A DNA stretch of 64,000 bases from Rhizobium leguminosarum bv. trifolii WSM1325 (GTDB lineage: Bacteria > Pseudomonadota > Alphaproteobacteria > Rhizobiales > Rhizobiaceae). Below the pieces are notes generated by a model. The model made no database searches. It was given only the letters and a program-made list of their open reading frames with translations, and was not told the origin of the DNA. This document shows positions 1 through 8,196 of this stretch, in pieces. A program made the position numbers and the translations under genes. The stretch spans positions 1 to 64,000 of the forward strand of contig CP001624.1 of assembly GCA_000023185.1 (NCBI GenBank), in the 5' to 3' direction. How positions within the stretch are numbered: the stretch's first letter is position 1; each line of letters begins with the position of its first letter.

Positions 1-79
1 GTTTTCTTCACGGTTGAGGAATTTTCACTATGACGATAGGGTTGCCTTGGACAAAAGAGAAGGCGGCGGTGGAAAACCC

Positions 80-763
80 ATGAAAACCAAGCGTGAAGCG
101 GCAGAGCAACCGGAACAGGCGCAGAGTGGACGCGCTCCCTTTTCCCAGGATCCGCACGCCGTCCGCGAGCCGAAGGAAAACAACCTCGAAATGGCGATCG
201 GCCATGAGGTGCGCGCCTACCGCAAGAAACTCGGCATCACAGTCACCGATCTGGCGGCCGCGACCGGCATTTCACTCGGCATGCTGTCGAAGATCGAGAA
301 CGGCAACATCTCGCCGTCGCTGACGACCCTGCAATCGCTGTCGCGGGCGCTCGGCGTGCCGCTGACCGCCTTCTTCCGCCGTTTCGAGGAACCGCGCAAT
401 GCCGTCTTCGTCAAAGCGGGGCAGGGCATCGAACTCGAACGGCGCGGCACGCGCGCCGGCCATCAATATAATCTGCTCGGCCATATCGACAACAATACCA
501 GCGGCGTCATCGTCGAGCCTTACCTCATCACATTGACGGCCGATTCCGACACCTTCCCGACCTTCCAGCACGAGGGCATGGAATTTCTCTACATGCTCGA
601 AGGCGAAGTCGTTTACCGCCATGGCGACCAGCTTTTCCAGATGGAGCCGGGCGACAGCCTGTTCTTCGATGCCGATGCACCACATGGGCCGGAGCAGTTG
701 GTCAAACTCCCGAGCAAATACCTCTCGATCATCACCTATCCTCAGCGGAGCTCGAAAGGCTGA
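80..763 (+). CDS. XRE-family regulator with C-terminal cupin (likely methylamine-pathway regulator)
   Basis: A 227-residue DNA-binding protein. Residues about 40-100 form an XRE helix-turn-helix (GISLGMLSKIENG is the recognition-helix pattern) and residues about 150-220 form a cupin sensor domain (QHEGMEFLYMLEG, then GDSLFFDADAPHG). Family knowledge: such HTH-cupin proteins often control amine or amino-acid catabolism and bind the pathway substrate in the cupin. The start is taken at the ATG at 80, preceded by GGTGG; an in-frame TTG at 14 lengthens the frame but lacks support. It lies 88 bp upstream of mgsA on the same strand, so local control of the following operon is the natural inference. 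The true inducer is unknown. Confidence 0.85.
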   Translation: MKTKREAAEQPEQAQSGRAPFSQDPHAVREPKENNLEMAIGHEVRAYRKKLGITVTDLAAATGISLGMLSKIENGNISPSLTTLQSLSRALGVPLTAFFRRFEEPRNAVFVKAGQGIELERRGTRAGHQYNLLGHIDNNTSGVIVEPYLITLTADSDTFPTFQHEGMEFLYMLEGEVVYRHGDQLFQMEPGDSLFFDADAPHGPEQLVKLPSKYLSIITYPQRSSKG

Positions 764-772
764 CTTGCCTTA

Positions 773-787
773 AAAGAAAAAATCTTT
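773..787. promoter_or_regulatory. Inverted repeat upstream of mgsA, candidate operator
   Basis: AAAGA-N5-TCTTT, perfect 5-bp arms around five A residues, lies 65-80 bp upstream of the mgsA ATG. The same geometry recurs at 18270-18284 between tdm and the permease (AAAGA-N5-TCTTC). Recurrence at two promoters of the same pathway suggests an operator, perhaps for the XRE-cupin protein; this is inference. Confidence 0.45.
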
Positions 788-851
788 CTTCCGAGTTGAA
801 AACCGAAAACAGACCTGCTAGTCCTTTCTCAACACGAACGGAGGTCTGGTC

Positions 852-1760
852 ATGTGCGGAATTGTGGGGCTCTTCCTCAAGGATAAAAGTCTCGAACCGG
901 AGCTCGGGGCACTGCTGTCCTCGATGCTGATAACGATGACGGATCGGGGGCCGGACAGCGCCGGTATCGCGATCTATGGCGACGCCAGCGGCAGCAATGC
1001 CAAGATCACCATCCAGTCGGCCAATCCGAAGAAGGATTTCGCCGACCTCGAGGCCGAGCTCGGCCAGGCGGTCGGCGCACCGGTCGCCATCCAGGTTAAG
1101 AGCACCCATGCCGTCATCACGCTTGCGAAGGATCTGCTCGATGCGGGCAAGGCAGCCGTTTCTGAATTGCGTCCCAACATCCGCATCATGAGCAGCGGCG
1201 ACGCCATCGAGATCTACAAGGAAACCGGCCTGCCGAAGGATGTGGTCTCCCGCTTCGCGGTCAATTCAATGGCCGGCACCCACGGCATCGGCCATACCCG
1301 CATGGCGACGGAATCAGCCGTCACGACGCTCGGCGCCCATCCTTTTTCCACCGGCTCCGACCAATGCCTTGTGCATAATGGCTCCCTGTCCAACCACAAC
1401 AATCTGCGCCGCGAGCTGAAGCGCGAAGGCATGACCTTCGAAACCGAAAACGACACCGAGGTCGCCGCCGCCTATCTGACGGCAGAGATGGCCAAGGGCA
1501 AGAATCTCGGCCAGGCGCTGGAAGGCGCGGTGGATGACCTCGACGGCTTCTTCACCTTCGTCGTCGGCACCAAGTCCGGCTTCGGCGTGGTGCGCGATGC
1601 GATCGCCTGCAAGCCCGCCGTCATGGCCGAAACGGAGCAGTATGTCGCATTCGGTTCCGAATACCGGGCGCTCGTCAATCTGCCCGGCATCGAGAATGCC
1701 CGGGTCTGGGAGCCGGAGCCTGCAACCGTCTATTTCTGGGATCACCAGAAGGTCGCTTGA
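852..1760 (+). CDS. mgsA: N-methylglutamate synthase subunit A (class II glutamine amidotransferase)
   Basis: A 302-residue class II amidotransferase. It begins MCGIVGLF, so Cys2 is the N-terminal nucleophile after Met removal, and it carries RMATES and HNGSLSNHNNLRR motifs of the glutaminase fold. It corresponds to the amidotransferase domain of glutamate synthase encoded as a separate gene (GlxB/MgsA type). In the N-methylglutamate pathway MgsABC transfers the methylamino group of gamma-glutamylmethylamide to 2-oxoglutarate. It is first gene of mgsA-mgsB-mgsC-gmaS; a GGAGG ribosome site sits before the ATG. A glutamate synthase-like role of unknown substrate is possible, but the adjacent gmaS and dmm genes make MgsA most likely. 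Confidence 0.88.
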   Translation: MCGIVGLFLKDKSLEPELGALLSSMLITMTDRGPDSAGIAIYGDASGSNAKITIQSANPKKDFADLEAELGQAVGAPVAIQVKSTHAVITLAKDLLDAGKAAVSELRPNIRIMSSGDAIEIYKETGLPKDVVSRFAVNSMAGTHGIGHTRMATESAVTTLGAHPFSTGSDQCLVHNGSLSNHNNLRRELKREGMTFETENDTEVAAAYLTAEMAKGKNLGQALEGAVDDLDGFFTFVVGTKSGFGVVRDAIACKPAVMAETEQYVAFGSEYRALVNLPGIENARVWEPEPATVYFWDHQKVA

Positions 1761-1798
1761 CCGGCGCCTCATGCATATTCTCCAAGGGTTATCGAAAC

Positions 1799-2485
1799 AT
1801 GCCTGTCATTGATCTTGCCACTACGCCGTTGCGTGAACTCAACAGCGCCCTGCACAACATCCAGAACGGTTCGAACGATCTTTCCTTCGAAGTCGTCAAT
1901 CCGCGCGGCAGCCATTCGGTTGCCGTCGGCATCGATGCGCCCGTCACGGTCGATGTGAAGGGGTCGGTCGGCTATTACTGCGCCGGGATGAACGACGGCG
2001 GGACCGTCACGGTTCACGGTTCGGCAGGTCCGGGTGTTGCAGAAAACATGATGTCTGGAACCGTCCTCATCGAGGGTGATGCCAGCCAGTATGCCGGCGC
2101 AACCGGCCGCGGCGGCCTCCTTGTCATCAAGGGCAATGCGGCATCGCGCTGCGGCATCTCGATGAAGGGCATCGACATCGTCGTTCATGGCAATATCGGC
2201 CATATGTCGGCCTTCATGGGCCAGTCCGGCCACCTCGTGGTGCTGGGCAATGCTGGCGATGCGCTTGGGGATTCGCTCTACGAGGCGAAGCTCTTCGTGC
2301 GCGGTTCGGTCAAGAGCCTGGGTGCCGATTGCATCGAAAAGGAGCTGCGTCCCGAGCATCTGACGAAGCTGGCCGAACTTCTCGAAAAGGCGGGTGTGAC
2401 CGAAGTGAGGCCCGAGGAATTCAAGCGTTACGGCTCGGCCCGCAAGCTCTATAATTTCAATATCGACAACGCCGACGCGTATTAA
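1799..2485 (+). CDS. mgsB: N-methylglutamate synthase subunit B (glutamate synthase domain-3-like)
   Basis: A 228-residue protein made of the right-handed beta-helix GXGXG repeats typical of the C-terminal glutamate synthase domain (for example GSAGPGVAENMMSG, GATGRGGLLVIKGNA). In the three-subunit MgsABC it is the structural subunit coupling amidotransferase and synthase sites. The ATG at 1799 is preferred over an upstream TTG at 1757 because AAGGG lies about 11 bases before it and homologous proteins begin with a short MPVIDL-like sequence. It is 38 bp behind mgsA and 14 bp ahead of mgsC, so co-transcribed. Confidence 0.87.
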   Translation: MPVIDLATTPLRELNSALHNIQNGSNDLSFEVVNPRGSHSVAVGIDAPVTVDVKGSVGYYCAGMNDGGTVTVHGSAGPGVAENMMSGTVLIEGDASQYAGATGRGGLLVIKGNAASRCGISMKGIDIVVHGNIGHMSAFMGQSGHLVVLGNAGDALGDSLYEAKLFVRGSVKSLGADCIEKELRPEHLTKLAELLEKAGVTEVRPEEFKRYGSARKLYNFNIDNADAY

Positions 2486-2499
2486 GGCGAGGGACCATC

Positions 2500-3828
2500 A
2501 TGAGCTATCACAACCCCTATACCCCGCCGCGCAAGTCCGCGACCTTCGACGATTACACGCTGGCGGAAATCCGCCGTGCGGCGGCGACCGGCATTTACGA
2601 CATCCGTGGCGCCGGCACCAAACGCAAGGTTCCGCATTTCGATGACCTGCTTTTTCTCGGCGCATCGATCTCGCGCTATCCGCTCGAAGGTTACCGCGAG
2701 AAGTGCGACACGTCGGTCGTCCTCGGCGCGCGCTTCGCCAAAAAGCCCATTCACCTGAAGACGCCGATCACCATTGCCGGCATGAGCTTCGGTGCGCTCT
2801 CCGGCAATGCCAAGGAAGCGCTCGGACGCGGCGCGACGATTGCCGGAACCTCCACCACGACAGGCGACGGCGGGATGACCGATGAAGAGCGCGGCCATTC
2901 GCAGACGCTGGTCTACCAGTATCTGCCGTCGCGATACGGCATGAATCCCAAGGACCTGCGTCGCGCCGATGCGATCGAAGTGGTTGTCGGTCAAGGCGCA
3001 AAGCCCGGCGGCGGTGGCATGCTGCTCGGCCAGAAGATCTCCGATCGTGTCGCCAACATGCGCAATCTGCCGAAGGGCATCGACCAGCGCTCGGCCTGCC
3101 GCCACCCGGATTGGACCGGCCCGGACGACCTCGAAATCAAGATCCTGGAACTGCGTGAGATCACCGACTGGGAAAAGCCGATCTATGTGAAGGTCGGTGG
3201 CGCGCGTCCCTATTACGATACCGCACTTGCGGTGAAGGCTGGGGCCGACGTGGTGGTGCTCGATGGCATGCAGGGCGGAACCGCCGCGACGCAGGATGTC
3301 TTCATCGAAAATGTCGGCATGCCGACGCTCGCCTGCATCCGCCCCGCCGTCCAGGCGCTGCAGGATCTCGGCATGCATCGCAAGGTGCAACTGATCATCT
3401 CGGGCGGCATCCGATCGGGCGCCGACGTGGCCAAGGCACTGGCGCTGGGTGCCGATGCCGTTGCCATCGGCACGGCGGCACTCGTTGCGATCGGCGACAA
3501 CGATCCGCATTGGGAAGAAGAATACCAGAAGCTCGGCACGACGGCCGGCGCCTATGACGACTGGCACGAAGGCAAAGACCCGGCCGGCATCACGACGCAG
3601 GACCCGGAACTGATGAAGCGCCTTGATCCAATCGCCGCCGGCCGCCGTCTCGCGAACTATCTGAAGGTTATGACGCTGGAAGCCCAGACCATCGCGCGCG
3701 CCTGCGGCAAGAACCACCTGCACAACCTGGAACCGGAAGATCTTTGCGCGCTGACGATGGAGGCGGCCGCCATGGCCCAGATCCCGCTCGCCGGCACAAA
3801 CTGGTATCCCGGCAAGGGAGGCTACTGA
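2500..3828 (+). CDS. mgsC: N-methylglutamate synthase subunit C (glutamate synthase FMN/Fe-S domain)
   Basis: A 442-residue protein matching the central FMN-binding synthase domain of glutamate synthase. The barrel shows ITIAGMSFGALSGNAKEALG near residues 88-107, KPGGGGMLLGQKIS, and the FMN phosphate region LIISGGIRSGADVAKALALGADA. It performs the reductive transfer to 2-oxoglutarate that forms N-methylglutamate from gamma-glutamylmethylamide. The ATG at 2500 is 14 bp after mgsB. A hairpin follows the stop (3839-3861), then gmaS. Confidence 0.9.
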   Translation: MSYHNPYTPPRKSATFDDYTLAEIRRAAATGIYDIRGAGTKRKVPHFDDLLFLGASISRYPLEGYREKCDTSVVLGARFAKKPIHLKTPITIAGMSFGALSGNAKEALGRGATIAGTSTTTGDGGMTDEERGHSQTLVYQYLPSRYGMNPKDLRRADAIEVVVGQGAKPGGGGMLLGQKISDRVANMRNLPKGIDQRSACRHPDWTGPDDLEIKILELREITDWEKPIYVKVGGARPYYDTALAVKAGADVVVLDGMQGGTAATQDVFIENVGMPTLACIRPAVQALQDLGMHRKVQLIISGGIRSGADVAKALALGADAVAIGTAALVAIGDNDPHWEEEYQKLGTTAGAYDDWHEGKDPAGITTQDPELMKRLDPIAAGRRLANYLKVMTLEAQTIARACGKNHLHNLEPEDLCALTMEAAAMAQIPLAGTNWYPGKGGY

Positions 3829-3838
3829 TTTCTACTAC

Positions 3839-3861
3839 CGGCCGGGCAAACGTCCCGGCCG
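3839..3861 (+). other. GC-rich hairpin between mgsC and gmaS
   Basis: CGGCCGGG and CCCGGCCG form a perfect 8-bp stem with a 7-base loop 11 bases after mgsC. No T-run follows, so it is more likely an mRNA-processing or differential-expression hairpin than a full terminator. Confidence 0.5.
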
Positions 3862-3911
3862 TCTCGCATCCATAAGCAAAGTGTCTCCAAGAAATCCAAA
3901 GGGGAACGAGA

Positions 3912-5219
3912 ATGACACTGGACCTTGCTGCTTTTGCCAAAGACAAAGGCATCAAATATTTCATGATCAGCTATACCGACCTGTTCGGTGGCCAACGCGC
4001 CAAGCTGGTCCCGGCAGAAGCCATCGCCGATATGCAGAAGGATGGCGCCGGCTTTGCGGGCTTCGCAACCTGGCTCGATTTGACGCCAGCCCATCCCGAC
4101 CTGTTCGCGCTTCCCGATGCGTCCTCGGTTATCCAGTTGCCCTGGAAGAAAGACGTCGCATGGGTTGCAGCCGACTGCGTCATGAACGATCAGCCTGTCG
4201 AACAGGCACCGCGCGTGGTGCTGAAAAGACTGGTCGCTGAAGCTGCGAAAGAAGGGCTCCGGGTGAAAACCGGCGTGGAGCCCGAGTTCTTTCTGATTTC
4301 TGCGGACGGCTCGGTGATTTCGGACCAGTTCGATACCGCCGAGAAGCCTTGCTACGATCAGCAGGCCGTGATGCGTCGCTATGATGTCATCGCCGAGATC
4401 TGCGACTACATGCTCGAGCTCGGCTGGAAGCCCTATCAGAACGATCACGAGGACGCGAACGGCCAGTTCGAGATGAACTGGGAATATGACGACGCGCTTC
4501 AGACGGCAGACAAGCACTCCTTCTTCAAGTTCATGGTCAAGTCGGTCGCCGAAAAACACGGCCTTCGCGCCACCTTCATGCCGAAGCCCTTCAAAGGCCT
4601 GACCGGAAACGGCTGCCATGCCCATATTTCGGTCTGGGACATCGATGGCAAGGTCAACGCCTTTGCCGACAAGGAAATGGCCTTTGGGCTCTCCGCTCAG
4701 GGTAAAACCTTCCTCGGCGGCATCATGAAGCACGCCTCCGCGCTGGCCGCGATCACCAATCCGACGGTCAATTCCTATAAGCGCATCAACGCGCCGCGCA
4801 CGACATCGGGCGCGACCTGGGCGCCGAACACCGTGACCTGGACGGGCAACAACCGCACCCACATGGTGCGCGTGCCGGGACCTGGACGTTTCGAGCTGCG
4901 CCTGCCTGATGGTGCGGTCAATCCGTACCTGCTGCAGGCGATCATCATCGCGGCCGGCCTCGACGGCATCCGCAGCCAGGCAGACCCCGGCCGGCATTAC
5001 GATATCGACATGTATGCCGAAGGGTATCTGGTGAAGGACGCGCCGCGCCTACCGCTCAACCTGCTCGACGCGCTGCGCGCCTATGATGCAGACGAGGGCT
5101 TGAAGCAGGCGATCGGGGCCGAGTTTTCCGCCGCCTATCTCAAGCTCAAGCATCAGGAATGGAATGCTTTCTGCTCGCATTTCACCCAGTGGGAACGCGA
5201 CAGCACGCTCGACATCTGA
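3912..5219 (+). CDS. gmaS: Gamma-glutamylmethylamide synthetase (GlnT-type glutamine synthetase)
   Basis: A 435-residue member of the glutamine synthetase superfamily. It shows the metal-binding GVEPEFFLI strand, NGCHAHISVWD, the ATP-site region NSYKRINAPRTTSGATWAPN and the C-terminal RFELRLPDGAVNPYL. Rhizobial proteins of this type were historically called GlnT or glutamine synthetase III. GmaS ligates methylamine to glutamate with ATP, giving gamma-glutamylmethylamide for MgsABC. The context between mgsABC and the dmm operon favours GmaS over ammonia assimilation. GGGGAACGAG precedes the ATG. Confidence 0.9.
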   Translation: MTLDLAAFAKDKGIKYFMISYTDLFGGQRAKLVPAEAIADMQKDGAGFAGFATWLDLTPAHPDLFALPDASSVIQLPWKKDVAWVAADCVMNDQPVEQAPRVVLKRLVAEAAKEGLRVKTGVEPEFFLISADGSVISDQFDTAEKPCYDQQAVMRRYDVIAEICDYMLELGWKPYQNDHEDANGQFEMNWEYDDALQTADKHSFFKFMVKSVAEKHGLRATFMPKPFKGLTGNGCHAHISVWDIDGKVNAFADKEMAFGLSAQGKTFLGGIMKHASALAAITNPTVNSYKRINAPRTTSGATWAPNTVTWTGNNRTHMVRVPGPGRFELRLPDGAVNPYLLQAIIIAAGLDGIRSQADPGRHYDIDMYAEGYLVKDAPRLPLNLLDALRAYDADEGLKQAIGAEFSAAYLKLKHQEWNAFCSHFTQWERDSTLDI

Positions 5220-5250
5220 ACGGACGGGCGTTCTGAAGACACGCTGATGC

Positions 5251-5272
5251 GCCGGAGCAGACAAGCTCCGGC
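5251..5272 (+). terminator. Probable terminator hairpin after gmaS
   Basis: GCCGGAGC and GCTCCGGC form a perfect 8-bp stem with a 6-base loop, 31 bases past the gmaS stop. The T-run is weak. It separates mgsABC-gmaS from purU. Confidence 0.6.
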
Positions 5273-5285
5273 GTGGTTGCAGTGC

Positions 5286-5374
5286 CGCGTGTATTTCAGA
5301 CGCCAAAACGACGCTAACACTTTGAATTGCTGCGTAATTATCAAGTCGATCCCGATTTAAGGAATTATGCAGTA
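5286..5374 (+). repeat. Composite palindromic intergenic repeat, copy A
   Basis: Contains the modules CGCTAACACTTTGAATTGCTGC and, about 20 bases later, CGATTTAAGGAATTATGCAGTA found at other intergenic sites here (13283, 14872, 40049 in reverse). It resembles rhizobial intergenic mosaic elements; the family name is not verified. It fills the leader region of purU. Confidence 0.75.
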
Positions 5375-5411
5375 GGCCATCTGCGCTCGGGATAGCGAAG
5401 GAAGAAACAGC

Positions 5412-6296
5412 ATGAAGAGTTTCGTACTCACCGTATCCTGCAAGTCGACGCGCGGCATCGTCGCGGCGATTTCGAGCTATCTGGCCGACAAGGGCTGCAA
5501 CATCATCGACAGTTCGCAGTTCGACGATCTCGACACCGGCAAGTTCTTCATGCGCGTCAGCTTCATTTCGGAGGAGGGGCTTTCGGGCGCCGATATCGAC
5601 GCCGGTTTTGCGACCGTCGCCGCTCCTTTCGAAATGGATTACGATTTTCACGACAGCGAGAAGCGCATGAAGGTGCTCTTGATGGTGTCGCGCTTCGGCC
5701 ATTGTCTGAACGACCTGCTCTACCGCTGGAAGATCGGCGCCCTGCCGATCGATATCGTTGGCGTGGTCTCCAACCATTTCGACTACCAGAAGGTCGTGGT
5801 CAACCATGACATCCCCTTCCACCATATTCCGGTCACCAAGGCCAACAGGGTGCAGGCCGAGGGCCATATCATGGACGTGGTCGAGCAGACCGGCACCGAG
5901 CTGATCGTGCTCGCCCGCTACATGCAGATCCTGTCGGACGAGATGTGCCAGAAGATGTCCGGGAAGATCATCAATATCCACCACTCCTTCCTGCCAAGCT
6001 TCAAGGGCGCCAACCCTTACAAACAGGCCTATCAACGCGGCGTGAAGCTGATCGGGGCGACGGCGCATTACGTCACCGCCGATCTCGACGAAGGCCCGAT
6101 CATCGAGCAGGACACGGCGCGCATCACCCATGCGCAGTCGCCCGACGACTATGTCTCGATCGGCCGCGACGTCGAAAGCCAGGTGCTGGCGCGCGCCATC
6201 CACGCCCATATCCATCACCGCACCTTCATCAACGGCAACCGCACCGTGGTCTTCCCGGCAAGCCCGGGAAGTTACGCGTCGGAGCGGATGGGCTGA
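5412..6296 (+). CDS. purU: Formyltetrahydrofolate deformylase
   Basis: A 294-residue protein with an N-terminal ACT domain (residues 1-80) and a C-terminal formyltransferase-fold hydrolase domain. The catalytic NIHHSFLPSF motif and the DLDEGPII segment are present. It hydrolyses 10-formyl-THF to formate and THF. Beside the amine-demethylation genes it probably recycles THF loaded with one-carbon units by the GcvT-like subunits DmmD and Tdm; purU is a known companion of methylated-amine clusters. Length is normal for the family. Confidence 0.92.
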   Translation: MKSFVLTVSCKSTRGIVAAISSYLADKGCNIIDSSQFDDLDTGKFFMRVSFISEEGLSGADIDAGFATVAAPFEMDYDFHDSEKRMKVLLMVSRFGHCLNDLLYRWKIGALPIDIVGVVSNHFDYQKVVVNHDIPFHHIPVTKANRVQAEGHIMDVVEQTGTELIVLARYMQILSDEMCQKMSGKIINIHHSFLPSFKGANPYKQAYQRGVKLIGATAHYVTADLDEGPIIEQDTARITHAQSPDDYVSIGRDVESQVLARAIHAHIHHRTFINGNRTVVFPASPGSYASERMG

Positions 6297-6390
6297 GAGA
6301 TGATTGGCGTCATCGCACCCATCGCGCCACAGCGCCTATGCCATCAAAGTTTGGGAAATGCATGCCGGGCGGGCTTGCCACGACGCGAAA

Positions 6391-6419
6391 GACTTATATA
6401 GTCAGGAAATAAATATTCC
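6391..6419. promoter_or_regulatory. Symmetric AT-rich sequences upstream of dmmD
   Basis: GACT-N5-AGTC (6391-6403) is followed at once by GGAA-N7-TTCC (6405-6419), about 27-55 bp before the dmmD start. They mark a likely promoter/operator region for the dmm operon separate from purU. No regulator can be assigned. Confidence 0.35.
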
Positions 6420-6445
6420 GTAGAGGAAATAAGAGGGAACGGACA

Positions 6446-7579
6446 ATGGCTTTATCATGGCGTTTCTCCGTCTTGGCGGATCGGCATCGCGCACTGGGAT
6501 CGAAGCTCGAGGACTGGAGCGGTATGGGCACCGCCTGGACCTATGACAAAGACATGTCGGAAGAGCATGTCGCCGTCCGTACCAAGGCCGGCATCATGGA
6601 TGTTTCGGGCCTGAAGAAGGTGCATCTGGTCGGCCCGCACGCCATCGCCGTGCTCGACTCCATCACCAGCCGCGACCTGACGAAGATCTACCCCGGCCGG
6701 TCAGTCTATGCGACGATGCTGAACGAGCGCGGCCACTTCACCGACGACTGCATCGTCTATCGCACCGGCCCGAATTCCTGGATGCTGGTGCATGGCTCCG
6801 GCTCCGGCCACGAGGAACTCGTCAAGCAGGCCGCGGGCCGCAATTGCGCCGTGCTCTTCGATGACGACCTGCACGACCTGTCGCTGCAGGGACCGCTCGC
6901 GGTCGACTATCTGGCCAAATATGTGCCCGGCATTCGCGATCTCAAATACTTCCACCACATGCAGACGACGCTGTTCGGCGCGCCGGTGATGATCTCGCGC
7001 ACCGGTTATACCGGCGAGCGCGGCTACGAGATCTTCGTGCGCGGCCAGGACGCCGTCATGGTCTGGGACCGGATCGTCGAGGAAGGCAAGGAGATGGGCA
7101 TCATCCCCTGCTGCTTCTCCGTTCTCGACATGCTGCGGGTCGAAAGCTACCTGCTCTTCTACCCTTACGACAATTCGCAAATGTATCCCTTCGCCGATCA
7201 GCCGCCCGGCGATAGCCTCTGGGAACTCGGCCTCGACTTCACCGTCAGCCCCGGCAAGACGGGCTTCCGTGGCGCCGAGGAGCATGCCCGCCTCAAGGGC
7301 AAGGAACGCTTCAAGATCTTCGGCATGCTGATCGATGCCGACGGACCGGCCGATCTCGGTGACGAAGTCTTTGCCGACGGCAAAAAGGTCGGTGTCATTA
7401 CCTGCCCGAGCTATTCCTCCCTGACGAAGAAATCCATGGCGATTGCCCGCTTGGACGTTGACAAGGCGGTGCATGGGACGAAACTCGAAGTCCGCGGCAA
7501 GACAGTAAAGGCAAGCGCCACCGCCCACACGCTTCCCTTCGACGATCCGGAGAAGAAAAAGAGGATTGCCGTAGGTTAA
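6446..7579 (+). CDS. dmmD: Dimethylamine demethylase THF-binding subunit (GcvT-like)
   Basis: A 377-residue aminomethyltransferase-fold protein of the GcvT family with ISRTGYTGERGYEIF, the THF-pocket signature region, and the C-terminal barrel. As the delta subunit of heme-dependent oxidative N-demethylase it captures the formaldehyde released from dimethylamine on THF. It heads a tight operon dmmD-dmmA-dmmB-dmmC (11-bp gap, 4-bp overlap, 31-bp gap). AGAGGGAA precedes the ATG. By sequence alone it could be any GcvT-like THF demethylase; the operon decides the call. Confidence 0.85.
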   Translation: MALSWRFSVLADRHRALGSKLEDWSGMGTAWTYDKDMSEEHVAVRTKAGIMDVSGLKKVHLVGPHAIAVLDSITSRDLTKIYPGRSVYATMLNERGHFTDDCIVYRTGPNSWMLVHGSGSGHEELVKQAAGRNCAVLFDDDLHDLSLQGPLAVDYLAKYVPGIRDLKYFHHMQTTLFGAPVMISRTGYTGERGYEIFVRGQDAVMVWDRIVEEGKEMGIIPCCFSVLDMLRVESYLLFYPYDNSQMYPFADQPPGDSLWELGLDFTVSPGKTGFRGAEEHARLKGKERFKIFGMLIDADGPADLGDEVFADGKKVGVITCPSYSSLTKKSMAIARLDVDKAVHGTKLEVRGKTVKASATAHTLPFDDPEKKKRIAVG

Positions 7580-7590
7580 GGAGCAGGCGA

Positions 7591-8196
7591 ATGCTCGTTG
7601 CAGGCATCAAGAGCCGACCCGTCTACACGGGCCTGACCATCCAGCCCAATGCCCGGCGGCACATTTTCGCGCTCGAAGGGGAGGGCGCCAGGGCTCTGCT
7701 CGATCAGCAGCCGGCGCTTGACGAAACGGCTCTTGCCCGCAGCGAGATCCTCTATGTCGCCCGCGGCTCTCAAGGCACCGGCTTGGACGAGACGCTGCGC
7801 CACCTCGGCGCCGACATGTTCTTCACGGCTCCGACCATCTCAACGCTGCTCTTCCGATTGAAGGGTTCGCTTGCCACTGCTCACATGGGCACGCGGCTTT
7901 ATCTGTCGGGCACGGAAGGCTTCATCGGCCAGGCAATGCTCGTGGCGCTCGATTACGGCATGGACCATGCCTCCGTCATCACCGAGCATCGCGGCTCGCT
8001 GGCACGGCGGGTGCAATGCGTCCATTGCAAGGGCATTACCGACGACGTCACCACCAGCCCGTTTGCCTGCAGCCATTGCGGGCTGCCGCTTCTGGTGCGC
8101 GATCACTATTCGCGCCGGCTCGCCGCCTTCCAGGGCGTCAATATCGATGCGGAAGAACCGGGCAGCGCGCCTGACCCCGAGGAGTTGTTCCTTTGA
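7591..8196 (+). CDS. dmmA: Dimethylamine monooxygenase subunit DmmA (zinc-ribbon subunit)
   Basis: A 201-residue protein with an N-terminal alpha/beta domain resembling a NAD-binding half-site (LYLSGTEGFIGQAM) and a C-terminal four-cysteine zinc ribbon: Cys143, Cys146, Cys160 and Cys163. This matches the small gamma subunit of the heme-dependent oxidative N-demethylase family, thought to dock the reductase. AAGGAG lies before the ATG. Its stop overlaps the dmmB start in TTGA, implying translational coupling. Confidence 0.82.
   Translation: MLVAGIKSRPVYTGLTIQPNARRHIFALEGEGARALLDQQPALDETALARSEILYVARGSQGTGLDETLRHLGADMFFTAPTISTLLFRLKGSLATAHMGTRLYLSGTEGFIGQAMLVALDYGMDHASVITEHRGSLARRVQCVHCKGITDDVTTSPFACSHCGLPLLVRDHYSRRLAAFQGVNIDAEEPGSAPDPEELFL

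Noticed and set aside
3822..4997. 391-codon frame antisense to gmaS
   Set aside because: GC-rich antisense shadow; the plus strand encodes a complete glutamine synthetase-type enzyme.
5220..5411. Riboswitch in the purU leader
   Set aside because: The conserved-looking sequence is the intergenic repeat family found at five other unrelated places, so it is not evidence for a THF or glycine riboswitch.
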